Positions 1 to 11,505 of a stretch of DNA of 64,000 nt are shown here, in pieces (position 1 is the first letter of the stretch; each line of letters begins with the position of its first letter). A program made the translations under genes and the position numbers. Source of the DNA: Cichorium intybus (taxonomy: Eukaryota > Streptophyta > Magnoliopsida > Asterales > Asteraceae); the NCBI GenBank assembly GCA_023525715.1, contig CM042017.1, positions 78,561,169 through 78,625,168 on the forward strand. Direction: 5' to 3'. A model generated the notes under the pieces. It saw only the letters and a list, made by a program, of their open reading frames with translations, ran no database searches and had not been told where the DNA came from.

Positions 1-464
1 GTCAAATGATTCCAAAGTCCTGTCCAACTGGATCTTTGGTTGATTCATTTCTTAACACATTAAGAACTCAATTCATCAAGTGACTCTAAGTCAATTGATT
101 CCAAGGTCCTGTTCAACTGGACCTTTGGTTGAACTGATTCTTATGATACTTATCTTAACAATCATAAAAGGACACAATTCCTAAAATCCAAACACTTTGG
201 ATGCATTCAACATTCAAGTTATTACTAATTATGCATTCAACACAATCATACAACATTTCAAGGATATTTCAAACAACATGTGTTAAAAGAAAATTGACAA
301 TTTTATTAAAAACAAAAATCCTTGCACAATGTACTATATGATAGATAGTGTCATACGCATCTAAAAGCTAATAACAATATTTCAATATCTAACTAAACTT
401 CAATACGCATGAGCCGGAAATCCAATCCAAATGTGCTCCTATGCGCCAATGTCCCGTACCTTAC

Positions 465-1358
465 TCATTCCCTGCATACAAACCAAAATGTGACTATTAC
501 ATTATGCATCAAGGAATTATGGAACAGGAGTTTTTTGAGGTTTTTAGATATACCTGAGCTTTCAAAAGTTTTTGACTTTGGAGCGTCTTTCAATCTTTCC
601 GCGACTGTATCCGATTCTGTGGATTCCCAGCTTAAGACATATCCAGACGATCTGGATCGTTTCTTGCTGCGTCTTTCCATTGGACTTAATCCAGAAGTAG
701 CTGAACCAATGGAGCTATGCCTGTCCAAGAGTGACTCGTATAAAGTCAACAGTGGACGTATTTCCATTAAGGTCTTTTTCTGGTCTTCCTTTCTGTACGT
801 CTGAATGAACAGATCGTACTTACTAGTCAGTGAAGCGAGTAGAGTGTTAACACTCGACTCCTGACTCATGGTATGACCAAGTTTGTACAATTCGCCTATG
901 TATGCTTCAATCTGAAGAACATGCGAATCGATGCTACTTCCTTCTTTTAACTTACACTCTGCAAGTCTTTTGAAGATCCTAGCTCGTTCCTCTTCAACCG
1001 GTTTTCGGAACCTTTCCTCAACCGATTGCATTAACTCATATGGCCCTAAGGATTCAAAATCCTTACGGAATTCAGGGTCAATGGTCAACAACATGAGGTC
1101 ACGAATTTCTTCGGATACATCAACTAAGAAGTTACCCTCATCATAAGAACTATTTATGATGACTTGTTCCTGTGGAACCGGGATCGGATACTCGGTGAGA
1201 TGAAGCTTGCCCGTAATGCCGAGAGCCAGTCTCCAATTGCGAAGCCATTCCATACAGTTAAGGCCAGTCAGCCTTTCCATATTAAGCAGGTGCTTTCTGA
1301 TGCTCTCAGAAATGGGTGAAGGAGGAGAGGGAGGAGAATAGACACTTGATTCAGACAT
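465..1358 (-). CDS. Copia-type gag polyprotein, 297 aa, open
   Basis: Capsid protein of a Ty1/Copia-type retrotransposon, which would assemble cytoplasmic particles packaging element RNA. The N terminus is proline/serine rich (MSESSVYSPPSPPSP). A central block, about residues 95-215, has the layout of plant Copia gag (UBN2 / gag-polypeptide of LTR copia-type): a helix with RIFKRLAECKLKEGSSIDSH, then LGHTMSQESSVNTLLASLTS and KYDLFIQTYR. A basic stretch (RRSKKRSRSS, about residues 230-240) may serve in RNA binding. No CCHC zinc knuckle and no pol frame follow. The ATG at 1358 aligns with the ATG of the copies at 39,933 and 57,999. Its frame is fully open, although its element lacks a primer site. 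Confidence 0.8.
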   Translation of the reverse strand: MSESSVYSPPSPPSPISESIRKHLLNMERLTGLNCMEWLRNWRLALGITGKLHLTEYPIPVPQEQVIINSSYDEGNFLVDVSEEIRDLMLLTIDPEFRKDFESLGPYELMQSVEERFRKPVEEERARIFKRLAECKLKEGSSIDSHVLQIEAYIGELYKLGHTMSQESSVNTLLASLTSKYDLFIQTYRKEDQKKTLMEIRPLLTLYESLLDRHSSIGSATSGLSPMERRSKKRSRSSGYVLSWESTESDTVAERLKDAPKSKTFESSGISKNLKKLLFHNSLMHNVIVTFWFVCRE

Positions 1359-1597
1359 CTACAATAAACAGAATTTATTAGTTTAATTTATCCTTTTAAA
1401 TAATTACCCAACATATTATTTATTAAGGCTAGGACCCAAAATGCCCCAACTATGGTGTGAAGAGGGATGCCGTAATCACAACATAATGGTCATTAAGGTA
1501 GATAATACACTTATCAATTTCATCTTATGAAATTCCTAGATCTGTTGAGACACACTGAACTGTTCAATGGCATGTTTAGTCTCGGATGTGCAAACAA

Positions 1598-2363
1598 TGA
1601 AGGGTTTTCTAGCAAACAATGAACACAAAAACTCTTATGGTTCACATGTAACCCTAATAAGATCTATGTTTTCTTCTATGAAGATAATAAACTAATATCT
1701 AAAGGCCAACAATTATTTCTAAGGTTTAAATCAGAAGAACCAACCTTTGAATCTTGTTCTTGAAGCTAGCAGCAAAAGTATCCTGCCTCAGATGCAAGTC
1801 ATACCCACAGCAATGGAGAAGACAGTCCAGCAGAGTAATCACAGTGAGAATTGGCGTGAATAATGGGGAGCCAGAGGGTTCCTTTTATAGCCTCCTAGGG
1901 TTACACCTAAAACCCTAAGGAGCCTCCAAGTGGGCAAGCCTGTTGACCACTTGGACCAGATCCCTAAACCCTAATTAGGGTTTTCGCCAACCCTAGAGAA
2001 GCCTCCAAGGGTGGCGCCACTTTTGGCCACTGGACTTCTCTTTGCCAGTTATTCAACTATTGAATAAATACAAACTAGTCCTCACACTTTTAATTAATTA
2101 ATTTAATCACTAAATTAAATCCAATTAATTCTAGATTAAATCTCAATTAATTATTATAGTTTCTAATTAATATATTAACACTTAAATATATTAATAAACC
2201 ATTTAATTAATTCTATTAATTTATTACACAATTAATAAATCAACCTTTTACTCTACTGAACTCTATCCTGACCTCCAGCTATGAGGGCAACCCAAATGGA
2301 CTTTGCTTCAATTAACAAGATAAATATAGTTGTAAAGTCATGGCTTAGACACCTAATCCAACA
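1598..2363 (-). repeat. 5' LTR of Copia copy 1
   Basis: A 766-bp LTR, TG...CA on the minus strand, the same length as the LTR at 37,936-38,701. The minus-strand TATA region near 1890 keeps the left arm (GGAGGCT) of a hairpin that flanks TATA in sister copies but has lost the right arm. The outer flank at 2364 (TATAG) would be the target duplication; its partner lies outside the window. Confidence 0.85.
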
Positions 2364-3007
2364 TATAGATCTATACGGGGCTTGACAACCCCACACCTGA
2401 GCTGCTAGCTACAGCTAGACCGGCAGGTCTGAGGTTCCCAAATGTCTAACATTCCGACGCCTGAAGAACGTCGCAGCAGGCCAACTAGTCACAGTATGGT
2501 TATAGGGTATCTCACATGGGAAAATAATCAACTTATTATTTTTTTATAAATTGTTTACGTGGAAAAATACATTTCTAAGGAATTTCACACTACAGTTTAC
2601 ATATTACATTTTAGTCTTTGGGATTTAAAGACTTGGACATTTTATGAGAAAATATTGGATTTTCTTGGTTTTCAACGCTATCGCTTACAAAAAAATGACA
2701 TTTCTTACGCAAAATCTTATGAACTCACCAACTTAATTGTTGACACCTTTCAAATTACTTGTATTCTCAGGAAATTGATAAGGTAGACCTCAGCGCTATT
2801 TGAAGGGACGTTACGATGTCGTTTTTGTTCATTTTGATATCATTTGTAATTGTATTTGAAACATGCAACATTTAAACGATGTAACATTTGCAATTATTTA
2901 ATGATGGTTGTTTTGCTTGGAATCACTATTATTCAATTTGTTATGATATTGTTCATGAAGTCATCCACCCTCGAATGTTTCCGCCATTACGGTTTGGGGG
3001 TGTGACA
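2364..3007 (+). repeat. LTR remnant (Gypsy-like), 3' portion
   Basis: The sequence ends in GGGTGTGACA at 3007, an end typical of plant Gypsy LTRs, and then resumes Copia sequence (3008 matches about 39,836 in the later copy). Copia copy 1 abuts it at 2363/2364, so the rest of the LTR should lie left of the window. It contains no gene. Assignment to Gypsy rests on the terminal sequence and the nesting pattern only. Confidence 0.5.
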
Positions 3008-3107
3008 CACACCATAGCTGGGGTATTTTGGAACCTAGCCTTGTTAAATAATATATTGGGTAATTGTTTAATAGGATTAAATAAACTAATAAATTCAAAG
3101 TTTATAG

Positions 3108-3965
3108 ATGTCTTAAGATAGTGTCAATTCTCCTCCTTCACCCATTTCTGAGAGCTTCAGAAAGCACCCGTTAAGTATGGTAATGCTGACTGGCCTGACC
3201 TATGTGGTATGGCTTCACAAATAGAGAATGGTTCTTAGTTTTGCTGGCAAGCCATATCTATTTGAGTGTCCGCTCCCCAAAGCATTGCATCACACAACAG
3301 CTTGTGATGAGCATGACTCCTTGACTATTGAGTCCAAGGAAGTTCGTTGCCTTATGCTATTGATCATTAACCCCGAGTTCCATAGGGATTTAGAATCCCC
3401 GGGGTTAGATAAGTTAGCACAGCTGGTTGAGGAAAGGTTCCGAGAACCGGTTGACAAAGAATGAACTAGGATCTTCAAAGAGCTTGAAGTGTGCAAGCTA
3501 GAAGGAAGTAGCACCTGTTTGCATGTTCTCTAGATTGAGGGATATATAGGCAAACCGTATAAGATTGGTTTCTCTTTTTGATCGGGAGTTAAGCATTAGC
3601 TGAATTCGCTGATCTGTTCATTCAGATTTACAGGAAGGGTAACCAGATAAGACAATCTTGGAAATGCATTCAATGTTGACTCTACATGAGTCATTCTTGG
3701 AGAAGCATAGTTCCATTGATTCAGCTGCTTCAGGATTGAGTCCAGTATTAAGGCGCATCAAGAAATGATCCAGATCGTCTAGACCAATTGTTCGATGTCT
3801 TAAACTGGGAATCCACAGGGTGGGACACAGTCACAGAAAGATTGGAAAAATGCTCCAAAGCCGAACAGTTTGGCAACTAAGTAATATATTAAAAACTCAG
3901 AACACCTGATCCTCATTTCCTTGATACAGGATGTGTTTCTCACATTTGCTCTGTATGCAAGGACT
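3108..3965 (+). pseudogene. Decayed Copia gag, copy 2
   Basis: Homologous to the gag frames at 465-1358 (minus) and 39,933-40,838. The ATG at 3108 is in the expected place, but a stop follows within a few codons and the frame is broken several more times. A surviving central piece (3228-3464) still encodes LMLLIINPEFHRDLESPGLD, matching LMLLTIDPEFRRDFESLGLY of the later copy. It cannot make a full gag. This is the most diverged of the four copies. Confidence 0.8.
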
Positions 3966-6900
3966 CTGTAGGATGCAAGATGTTGTCACACAGGAGCATA
4001 TTCGGATTGGATCTAGAGCTCGTGAAATTTTGGAGTTAAGCTAGATATTTATCCGTGTTATTAATTTTATAGTTGCATATGACATTGTTTCGCATAGTAC
4101 ATTGTTCTGAGGATAATTCTGGTTTAATAAAATATTTTCTTTAAAACATGATTGTTTTAATTATCCTTAAAATGTTGTGTGAATGTGTTGCTGACATAAA
4201 TAGTAATAAATTGAATGTTGAAGTGAATTTTATGAGAATCACTTCAACCAAAGGTCCAGTTGGACAGGACTTTGGAATCATTTGACTTAGAGTCGCATGA
4301 TGAATTGAGTGCTTAATAAAATTAATTGTGGCAAGAAATGAATCACCCAAAGAGCCAATGGATCGGATTTTGGAATCATTTGACTTGGAGTCAGGTGGTG
4401 ATTTCATATCTTGAACAAAATTAACAAAGTCATAAATTTACATAGAGATGTAAAAGACATTAACATTATGAGTAACGGACACATTAGTTACTGTGTATTG
4501 CTCGAATATTCGAACAGAACACAATTAGTTATACTTCATGATATTTTCCAATTAGTTTGAAAAATATGGCTTCGCTTATCAGAATAAGCAATTGATTGAA
4601 ACCTTGAACTGTTCAATGACTTCAAAGGAATTGTAAGATCAACAGAACCTGAGTGACAACATAAACAAAGAAAATGTTTCATAGTTTATCCTCTTCCAAG
4701 TACATTAATAATTATAATGTGTCTTACGGAAGATGATGGAGCATTGATCGAAATAGTTCGATCCTCGATGTATAAGATACATTTCCAATTAGTTTCACGA
4801 TGAATTGAATATTCAACCAGTCAGACCATAGAAACCATATTCCAACCACATCCTACACTAAGTAGGTTATACAGACACTGTCTGAAATGTAAAGCGGGGA
4901 TCGTCCCACTTGTACATAGACAGTCCATGGTCATGTAGTGTTCGTCCAACATCATGACTAGCCTGAACCTGATCAGCAATGTCGTTTCATTGGCCATCCC
5001 GGTTGTACCTATGAAAGAAGAGTTCTTTTGGAAAGGACTCATATTCTTAGGAAATAGTGGGAGTAAGAATAATCCTGAATGAGCTCAGAGATTAGCCAAG
5101 TGAAAGAACATTTAGTCATCACTGGGCATTGACCAGGAATTGAATTCCTGTTAAACCTGACATACTCTTCTCTTCGCTTGACCAGTAGAGTTGGTCACCA
5201 GCATAAGGTATCATGATCTGGGTGACATACGCATTAGTGGTAAAACACTAAAGATGGTACGTAGAAGAAATCCGACTACTTGGAAGCATTGGTGACCCCA
5301 GTTGCTGCGAAATTAGAGAACCTTAGCACGAGACGCAGTCTATGTGACAATTTGACTGATTTTACACCTGGTCTAACAACCAGTGGGAGTAACTGAATCA
5401 TCAAAAGAAAGCGACATAGATATAAATGTACTTACAGAACATCTGGTTGAGTGAGTCGATACTCAGATTCAAGCAATTGATTTCGAGAGAAGCACTCTCA
5501 ATAGAAGATGAAATCCGAGAGGATTCTGCGTGACACAGTGTGAGTCGTTAGTGGAGTGTGTATGGTTTACCAGCACACTAATAGGGACCCACAAAGAGCA
5601 TGCCAATACAAAAGGTACATAGGCCCGAAATTCATCCCAGGGGCATCTCGCAAGAAAGGATATTCGGATTCTCAAATATGCCAAAAAGTTTGGATTTTGT
5701 GAATAGCCTAAAAGATTGTCATAATCATGTCAGAAAAGGTTTAGACTTCAGATTTTCAAAATGTGCCAAAAGGTTTGGATTTTGTGAATACTCCGAAAGA
5801 GTCAAATAACCGTGCCAAAGCCAGTGGGAGTATCGTTGTTATCTCCTATCACTATATGTTGGTTACATACTGTTTCTAGGAAACGTCTCTTATCATTACA
5901 AAGTGTAATGACTGGAATTAAGAGATGGTTCTCTATGAAAGACTTAATAAAGATACTGCGTACTCAAGTGGTTGCAAACATCTATTAGATAGATCGAAAT
6001 TTTGCCAATATGATTTTGATGAGGTTCAAGATGCATAAACCCAGGAAAGGATTTTTCTATCATTGCAAAGTGTGATGACTTGGCATGAAAGAAATAAAGA
6101 AGGTGCAACATACTCACGTAGTTCATAGACATCTATTGGATAGATGAAATCGTCAGTATTGACCTAGCCATTGTAAGCATGATCTTGATAGGATTTAAGA
6201 TGCGGGAAAGAGTCTGCGAAAGGAAATATTTTGCAAGTCATGACACAGGGATTATAAGTAATCTCTGGATTCCTAAGAGTTTGGAATAATATTAGATCGG
6301 ATTCCACGAGCTTATTGGATCGATCTGAAGTGTCATGAACATGTCTTGATGACTTGATGCTTAGAGCATAGTAAGTTGGATTAAGGATATAACCTGGCTG
6401 AGAATATTGAATGGATTATTTGAACACACGTGAGAAGTCATTGGGAAACGATTGGGGTGAATGTTAGTAACAATTTGAAAAGAGTTTCAAATCAGTAATT
6501 ATTTACATCAAGGCATGATGCTTAAAGAGTTTCGTTGGTATTTTGATGGAGCGCGTGTGGTTCACGGGCACATCATAACACCTCGAAAAATAGTCTTAGG
6601 GTGTATTCATGTAGACTAAATACCTCGAGAAACATGGGTAGTCACAATACACATCACCAGAATGGAGTTGTGAGAGAGAAAGGCAAAATGACAAATTGAG
6701 ATATCATCGGAAGAGTGTCCGATTGGATTATCTGCAATAAAGTGTATCAGTGTTAGACACTTGGATACATAGAAAGAGTGAAAAAGGTCATTTAGTTAAA
6801 ATAGACATAGATATAAAACTTGAATTGAAAGTTTAAAAGAAATCTAGAAACCGATAATAGTTTTATGAAAGATCCGATTTGGTGATTACCTCGTGGAGAC

Positions 6901-7691
6901 TTGGTAATAAGCAGGAGTAGCTGTCAATCAGATTTTATGTTTCGCTTTTGCATGTTTTACTTCCCGAATAATTTAATTATTCAGAAGGTCCACAGTCGCT
7001 CATACTATGGGAAGTAAGTATTGAATCAAGACTATCATGAATTGGTTTGTAGGCTGTGTAAGGAGTTAGACATAGCAATAGAATTGCTACAACGTTCATG
7101 AGTACTTAGAAATAGAGATTTTAGTATTGGATAAACCCATGCTCAAAGAATTGCTCCATAGATTATATCATGAGCAATTTTAAAACGATAGTATCTTATG
7201 TTCTTAAAGCAGAGACATATGAGTTGAAATTTTCAAGTCGATGGTGCATTGATAGTGCGTAAAGACACAGGTAACTCGATGTTATAAAATGTATTGTTGT
7301 GTGCGATTTTGATGAGTAAAAGACACAAGCATATAAGTCAAAGCTTATTCGTTCGTTGACCCTGATGGGAAACAAATATCTATAGGCCTTTCGATGATTT
7401 TGAAATTGACTAAAGTGCTAGCCAGCAAGGACTGAATTGATGTGTTCAATTAGAAGTCTGAAAGTCATAAGCAGAATCGAAAGTCAGGAAACAGAGTATC
7501 AGACGGAGATTGATCTCAATCCATGTCTCATGTCCGAAAATATCTTGTTGGATGGAGGATCATATGATCACTTATCTATGGACAGAACTGACTGGGTCAG
7601 AGTTCGGCAGCGTGCTTTTGGAAGCTACAATTTGTTGGTCAATTTAGAAGCTATATTGAATTATAGTCATAGACTTATCCAAGAGGGAGAC
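3966..7691 (+). other. Noncoding body of Copia copy 2
   Basis: About 3.7 kb between the gag remnant and the 3' LTR. No reverse transcriptase, integrase or RNase H motif could be found in any frame. It aligns along its length with 40,900-44,487. It carries two copies of the recurring GGAG..GTGTGG...GGCACA motif (near 5552 and 6548). Short open frames here are not credible genes. Confidence 0.6.
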
Positions 7692-8474
7692 TGTTGGATT
7701 AAGTGTCTAAGCCGTGACTATAATTTAGGAATATACTTGATTGATGGCAGCACAGTCCTTTTAGGTTGCCCTCAAAACCTAGCAGAGGACAAGATAACTT
7801 AAAGAGAGAGAGAGAGAGAGAGAGAGAGAAATGTGATTTGTGAATATATTATGAGAATAATATATTAATTAGAAATCATAATATTTAATTAATAATTGAT
7901 CGGAAATTAATTGGAATTAATTTTGGGATTAATTGTATTAATTAAAAGTGCAGGGGCTGAATTGTATTTGTTTAATAGTTGAGCAATAGACAATTAGGGT
8001 TGCCCATATGGGTTTGGACGAAATTAAGGCCTAAGGGCTTAGGGTTTCGCATTCCTTAATGGGTATTGGCATAATTTATGGAAGGGATAAGTAGATTCAG
8101 TTATATGATAAAAGCCTTATCATATCAGGATCTTAAATAATGCAGTTATACTCCTTATTGCTTATCACCTGGAGGCTATAAATAAAGGCCTCCTCCACCC
8201 CTCATAAGCCACGAAATTCTAAGGGTTTCTAACCTTCTCCTTTCTTGTTTTCTTGCTTGCTTGGTTCTTGGTGTGAGCCATTAGAGGCAGGATATTTGTC
8301 CTGCTTGGCTTCAAATATTAAAACTAAAGGTTAGTCTTTCTTATTTATTTTTTTAGAAATTAATTGGTGGCCTTTAGGTTTTGTTATATGTTCATTGATA
8401 GAAAAACATAGATCCTTTTCTAGGTTGCATGTGAACTTAGGAGTATTAGTTCATAGATTGCAGAAAACCTTTCA
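7692..8474 (+). repeat. 3' LTR of Copia copy 2
   Basis: A 783-bp LTR beginning TGTTGGATTA and ending CTTTCA, homologous to the 766-bp LTRs of the other copies. It contains an (AG)n run near its start (7803-7829). TATA at 8177 sits between GGAGGC (8171-8176) and GCCTCC (8188-8193), so the hairpin around the TATA box is kept in this diverged copy. Confidence 0.85.
7803..7829. repeat. (AG)n microsatellite in LTR
   Basis: Uninterrupted AG dinucleotide run of about 27 bp. It is absent from the other three copies of this LTR, so it arose or expanded in this copy. Confidence 0.95.
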
Positions 8475-8995
8475 ATCACAACTATCTATTTTGAGTAAAC
8501 CCTTATGATGTTTTAAACAACCTTTAAGTGTGTCAAAACTATTTTTGGAGGTTTGTCGCGAGTGTGGTAGTTCACTGCCCACTTTGAATGGGTCAACCTC
8601 GGGTAAACTCACTAGGCATTTCAATTGCCTAACTTATTTTGATGTGTACTCAGGTTGAGAAGTTTAGAAGACTTTAGTGAAGCTAGATGTTTAAAAGGTC
8701 ACGAATTGTGTGGTTTCATTTGAACCGTGTAATGATATTTGAATTGTAACAACCTCGCTACTTTATAAACTAAAATGTTTTATCTAAAGTGGGACCAAAT
8801 GATTTTTCTGCAACTTAAACTCTAAAACAAGTTTTTAACGAAACCCAATGTGTTTTAGAACAATATTTGAACCTAAATTATCCATTTTAAATAATCTTGA
8901 AGTTTAAAGTTTCACAAAGATGATTTTTGAACAACGAGGATAAACCTTGGGTTAAAATGATGTTTTTATGAAAAGCCTTAGGCAAGGGTGTTTCA
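8475..8995 (+). repeat. 3' portion of a Gypsy-like LTR
   Basis: The sequence ends GGGTGTTTCA and is followed three bases later by a tRNA-iMet primer site, so it is the 3' end of a 5' LTR. Its left part has been pushed away by insertion of Copia copy 2. No TATA box was assigned. Confidence 0.6.
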
Positions 8996-8998
8996 GTT

Positions 8999-9010
8999 TG
9001 GTATCAGAGC
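8999..9010 (+). other. Primer-binding site (tRNA-iMet type)
   Basis: TGGTATCAGAGC, the standard complement to the 3' end of initiator methionine tRNA used by many plant LTR retrotransposons. It lies three bases after the LTR end at 8995. Confidence 0.8.
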
Positions 9011-10896
9011 ATGAGTTTAAGTGAACTATGTACTAGGAGTAGTGCTTAGACTTAAAGTATGATGCTCTTAAGAATGTTTGACCTTTTAAGTAGATAACTT
9101 TAGAACTTAGTGGTAAATACTTGCTTGTGCTCGAGTTCTAATAGTTTAATTTAGTAACTAGGAGAGGCATGAGTGATGTATCATGGTGGAGAGGAATTAT
9201 ATATGAAGCTTCTAGGGTGAGTATGAAGTGCAACATTAAGCGTGAATAGCACCTTGCTGTATAAGGAACAACTCCGTGAGGATCAACTTCGTGTGGATGG
9301 CAACTACTAAGGATGATAGAAGATGAGGAAAGGGACAACCTATAAGGAAAAGGACAACCTATATTGGATGAAGTTCGAGAAGTAGTGAGATGTGCAAGGT
9401 GGCTTGACCTTGAGGAGTCAAGTAAGGGATGAAGGGGTATTAGAAGACTAGTGGAATTGTGGTGTCAACCTTGGGCAAGGAAGGAGCTTGATGAGCATGT
9501 TATTAGCTAACTGAAGATTAGATGAAGACTTGGAGCTTTTACAGAAGTTCTTTTGGCATGATCCGTAGACCTTCCATCCTTACCCTTAAGCTCTTGTGCA
9601 ATCTTCTGTCATCTCTTCGGTGTTTATGCTCGTCACCTGTTCATCTATCCCGCGACTGTTGGCCAAGATTGAAGGTTTTGCAATTCTTTCGGAAGTTATC
9701 AGTCTTCTATTTAGGTGAAATCATGGAACCTAATGAGTTGGATAGTATCGGTTTTCCTGCCTGAGTAGTACCATTGTGACCTTCCCCTACAAGTTGTATC
9801 AAAGTAATCATCCTTGGGACCTTGCCTTAGCTCTAGAAGACTAAGCGTATGTAAGTGTAGCGTGGTTTGCGCCCTTAATGTCCTAGCTAGAGAAACCTTA
9901 ATGTAAGACAAAAGAAGGATTTAATTATTCGGTTTCCTGATAGTAAGTGATGGCGTAGTTGACCAATAGAGACTTATTAGAATGGTGAGATACTAAACTA
10001 TGTTTAGGATGAAGTGATATGGAATGCATGATGGGACTAGAAGTGATAGGTTTAAACCGTTAATCGACTTGAGGTGGGCGAGTTAGTAAACCATCTACCC
10101 TAATAAGAACATAATAATTAGGTAAGGCCAATCTTTTCAAGAGTATTGTTCAAATTTGAGAAAATTTTCACAAACAATTTTGAGCGAGTATATCATACAA
10201 AATGCAAAAATTTTATGAAAAATAAATGACAAAAGGGTCATCATGACTCGGTAGTAAGTACCCGAGAATTATGATCTTTTTGAAATTTTGTTAATAACTC
10301 CGATGAAGTTATGTTTCAAATAAAATTTGGGATTTCGTTGTTTTATGTTAAGTATGCAAAATTTGAGAACTTTTTTTCATAAAAGTTTGAGACCAAATGT
10401 TCTTAAGGAGTAATTTTTTCAAAACATTAGCCACCAGTAGTGTCTTTTTTTTTTTTTGTAAGAACGAGGAGATGAGTTAAGAAGATTTCAAATTTGATAT
10501 TTACATGTTTAAGGAAAATGTTTTATGAAGAGAAAACCAAGATAAATAATTCTTTGAAGTAAAGTGGTTTAAGATGGTATCAAATCTAATAAAGTACCAT
10601 CATGTCAAAAGCTAATAAAGTACCATCATGAAATTAGATAATCTAGATGTTTGATTATGCTATCGAAAACCAATTTTATACAAGATCCGATGAACCAGAA
10701 TTAAACAAACTTAAGGAATAATCGCGCATTTGGCTAACAAAGTTTAGGTTGAAGTAATTTTCTAAATAGTCAATCAAGTTGGAGCCTCAATCTAGGCGAT
10801 CTTGTATATATTGTGCAACAAAACTTCGATTGCATTTGCAGTGAATAATTTAAAAGCTTGCATCGATAATTTTCCTAAGACTGTTCATATGTAAAC
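9011..10896. other. Internal region after the primer site, no gene seen
   Basis: Nearly 1.9 kb that begins as the leader of the element primed at 8999. No gag, protease or pol motif is visible on either strand; the open frames (for example 9522-9764) show no family resemblance. Composition becomes more AT-rich after about 10.1 kb, where the element may end or be truncated. No matching 3' LTR was found. Confidence 0.45.
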
Positions 10897-11505
10897 TTGA
10901 CAAACATTCTTACCGAATTTTCATTAATCAATAGTAAAATAAATAAAATCAATCATGAAAACTTGTACAAATCCAACAATCTCCAACAATCTGCTATTAT
11001 GTTGGCGAAAGATCATGAATTCTGCCAAATCCTATACAAATCTACAATAAGCAATACAAACATTTATAGAATATCTAAAAATAATGACGGAATAATCGAT
11101 GATAGCTGCATCTTGGAAAATGAACTTATTTGCTCAAACACATGCCATCACGTCGGCAACGGCGACGGAAGTTGCGGCTCCTCTGAACGAGGAAAACAGT
11201 CTGGTGCCAGGGATCTCTTGATCGTCAAGAAATAGATCTTTTGGTCTCCGGAAAAGTGTGGCGCTCGACAACGACAACGATGAGAGACGCCGGTGAGAAA
11301 TCCGGCGAGTGTGGCGCTTCGCAAGATGTCGATAGCGAGATGGTGCATATCCGATCAGCAGAGAGGAAACGAGAGGGAGACGGAAAACAATGATGGAGGC
11401 GGTAAAGGAATACGATCTTTTTTTAGGGTATAAAAAAAAACGCACATATATCAAAAGACCATTGGAGACCTTGGCCCATATCTGTCCCAAGAAGAGTACT
11501 CGCAT
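10897..11505. other. Unassigned block with a small GC-rich patch
   Basis: Two overlapping open frames on opposite strands (10,897-11,235 plus, 112 aa; 11,505-11,134 minus, 123 aa) cover a patch at about 11,140-11,400 that is clearly more GC- and CpG-rich than its surroundings. Neither product resembles a family I recognise. The minus frame is rich in Arg and Ser. It could be an exon or 5' UTR fragment of a host gene, or gene debris carried by a transposon. Confidence 0.3.

Larger units (their letters stand above)
1..2363 (-). mobile_element. Gag-only Copia element, copy 1 (runs off the left edge)
   Basis: Reading leftward from 2363, this holds a 5' LTR (2363-1598), a short leader, a gag frame (1358-465) and noncoding sequence to the window edge. 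It is the same family as the copies at 3008-8474, 37,936-45,251 and 56,002-63,340. Compared with those, the primer-binding site and about 1 kb of leader are missing: the LTR end at 1598 is followed almost at once by sequence that lies about 1 kb past the primer site in the copy at 37,936. The 3' LTR is outside the window. Without a primer site this copy could not start reverse transcription. Family assignment rests on the gag; no pol is seen. Confidence 0.85.
3008..8474 (+). mobile_element. Gag-only Copia element, copy 2 (5' part displaced)
   Basis: Plus-strand, older copy of the same Copia family: decayed gag (3108-3965), then about 3.7 kb without a credible gene, then a 3' LTR (7692-8474) preceded by a purine-rich tract ending GAGGGAGAC. 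It is colinear with the copy at 37,936-45,251 over its whole length, including the long noncoding part. Its 5' LTR and leader are displaced to the left of the window by the LTR insertion that ends at 3007. ATCAC at 8475-8479 is the candidate right target duplication. Confidence 0.8.
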
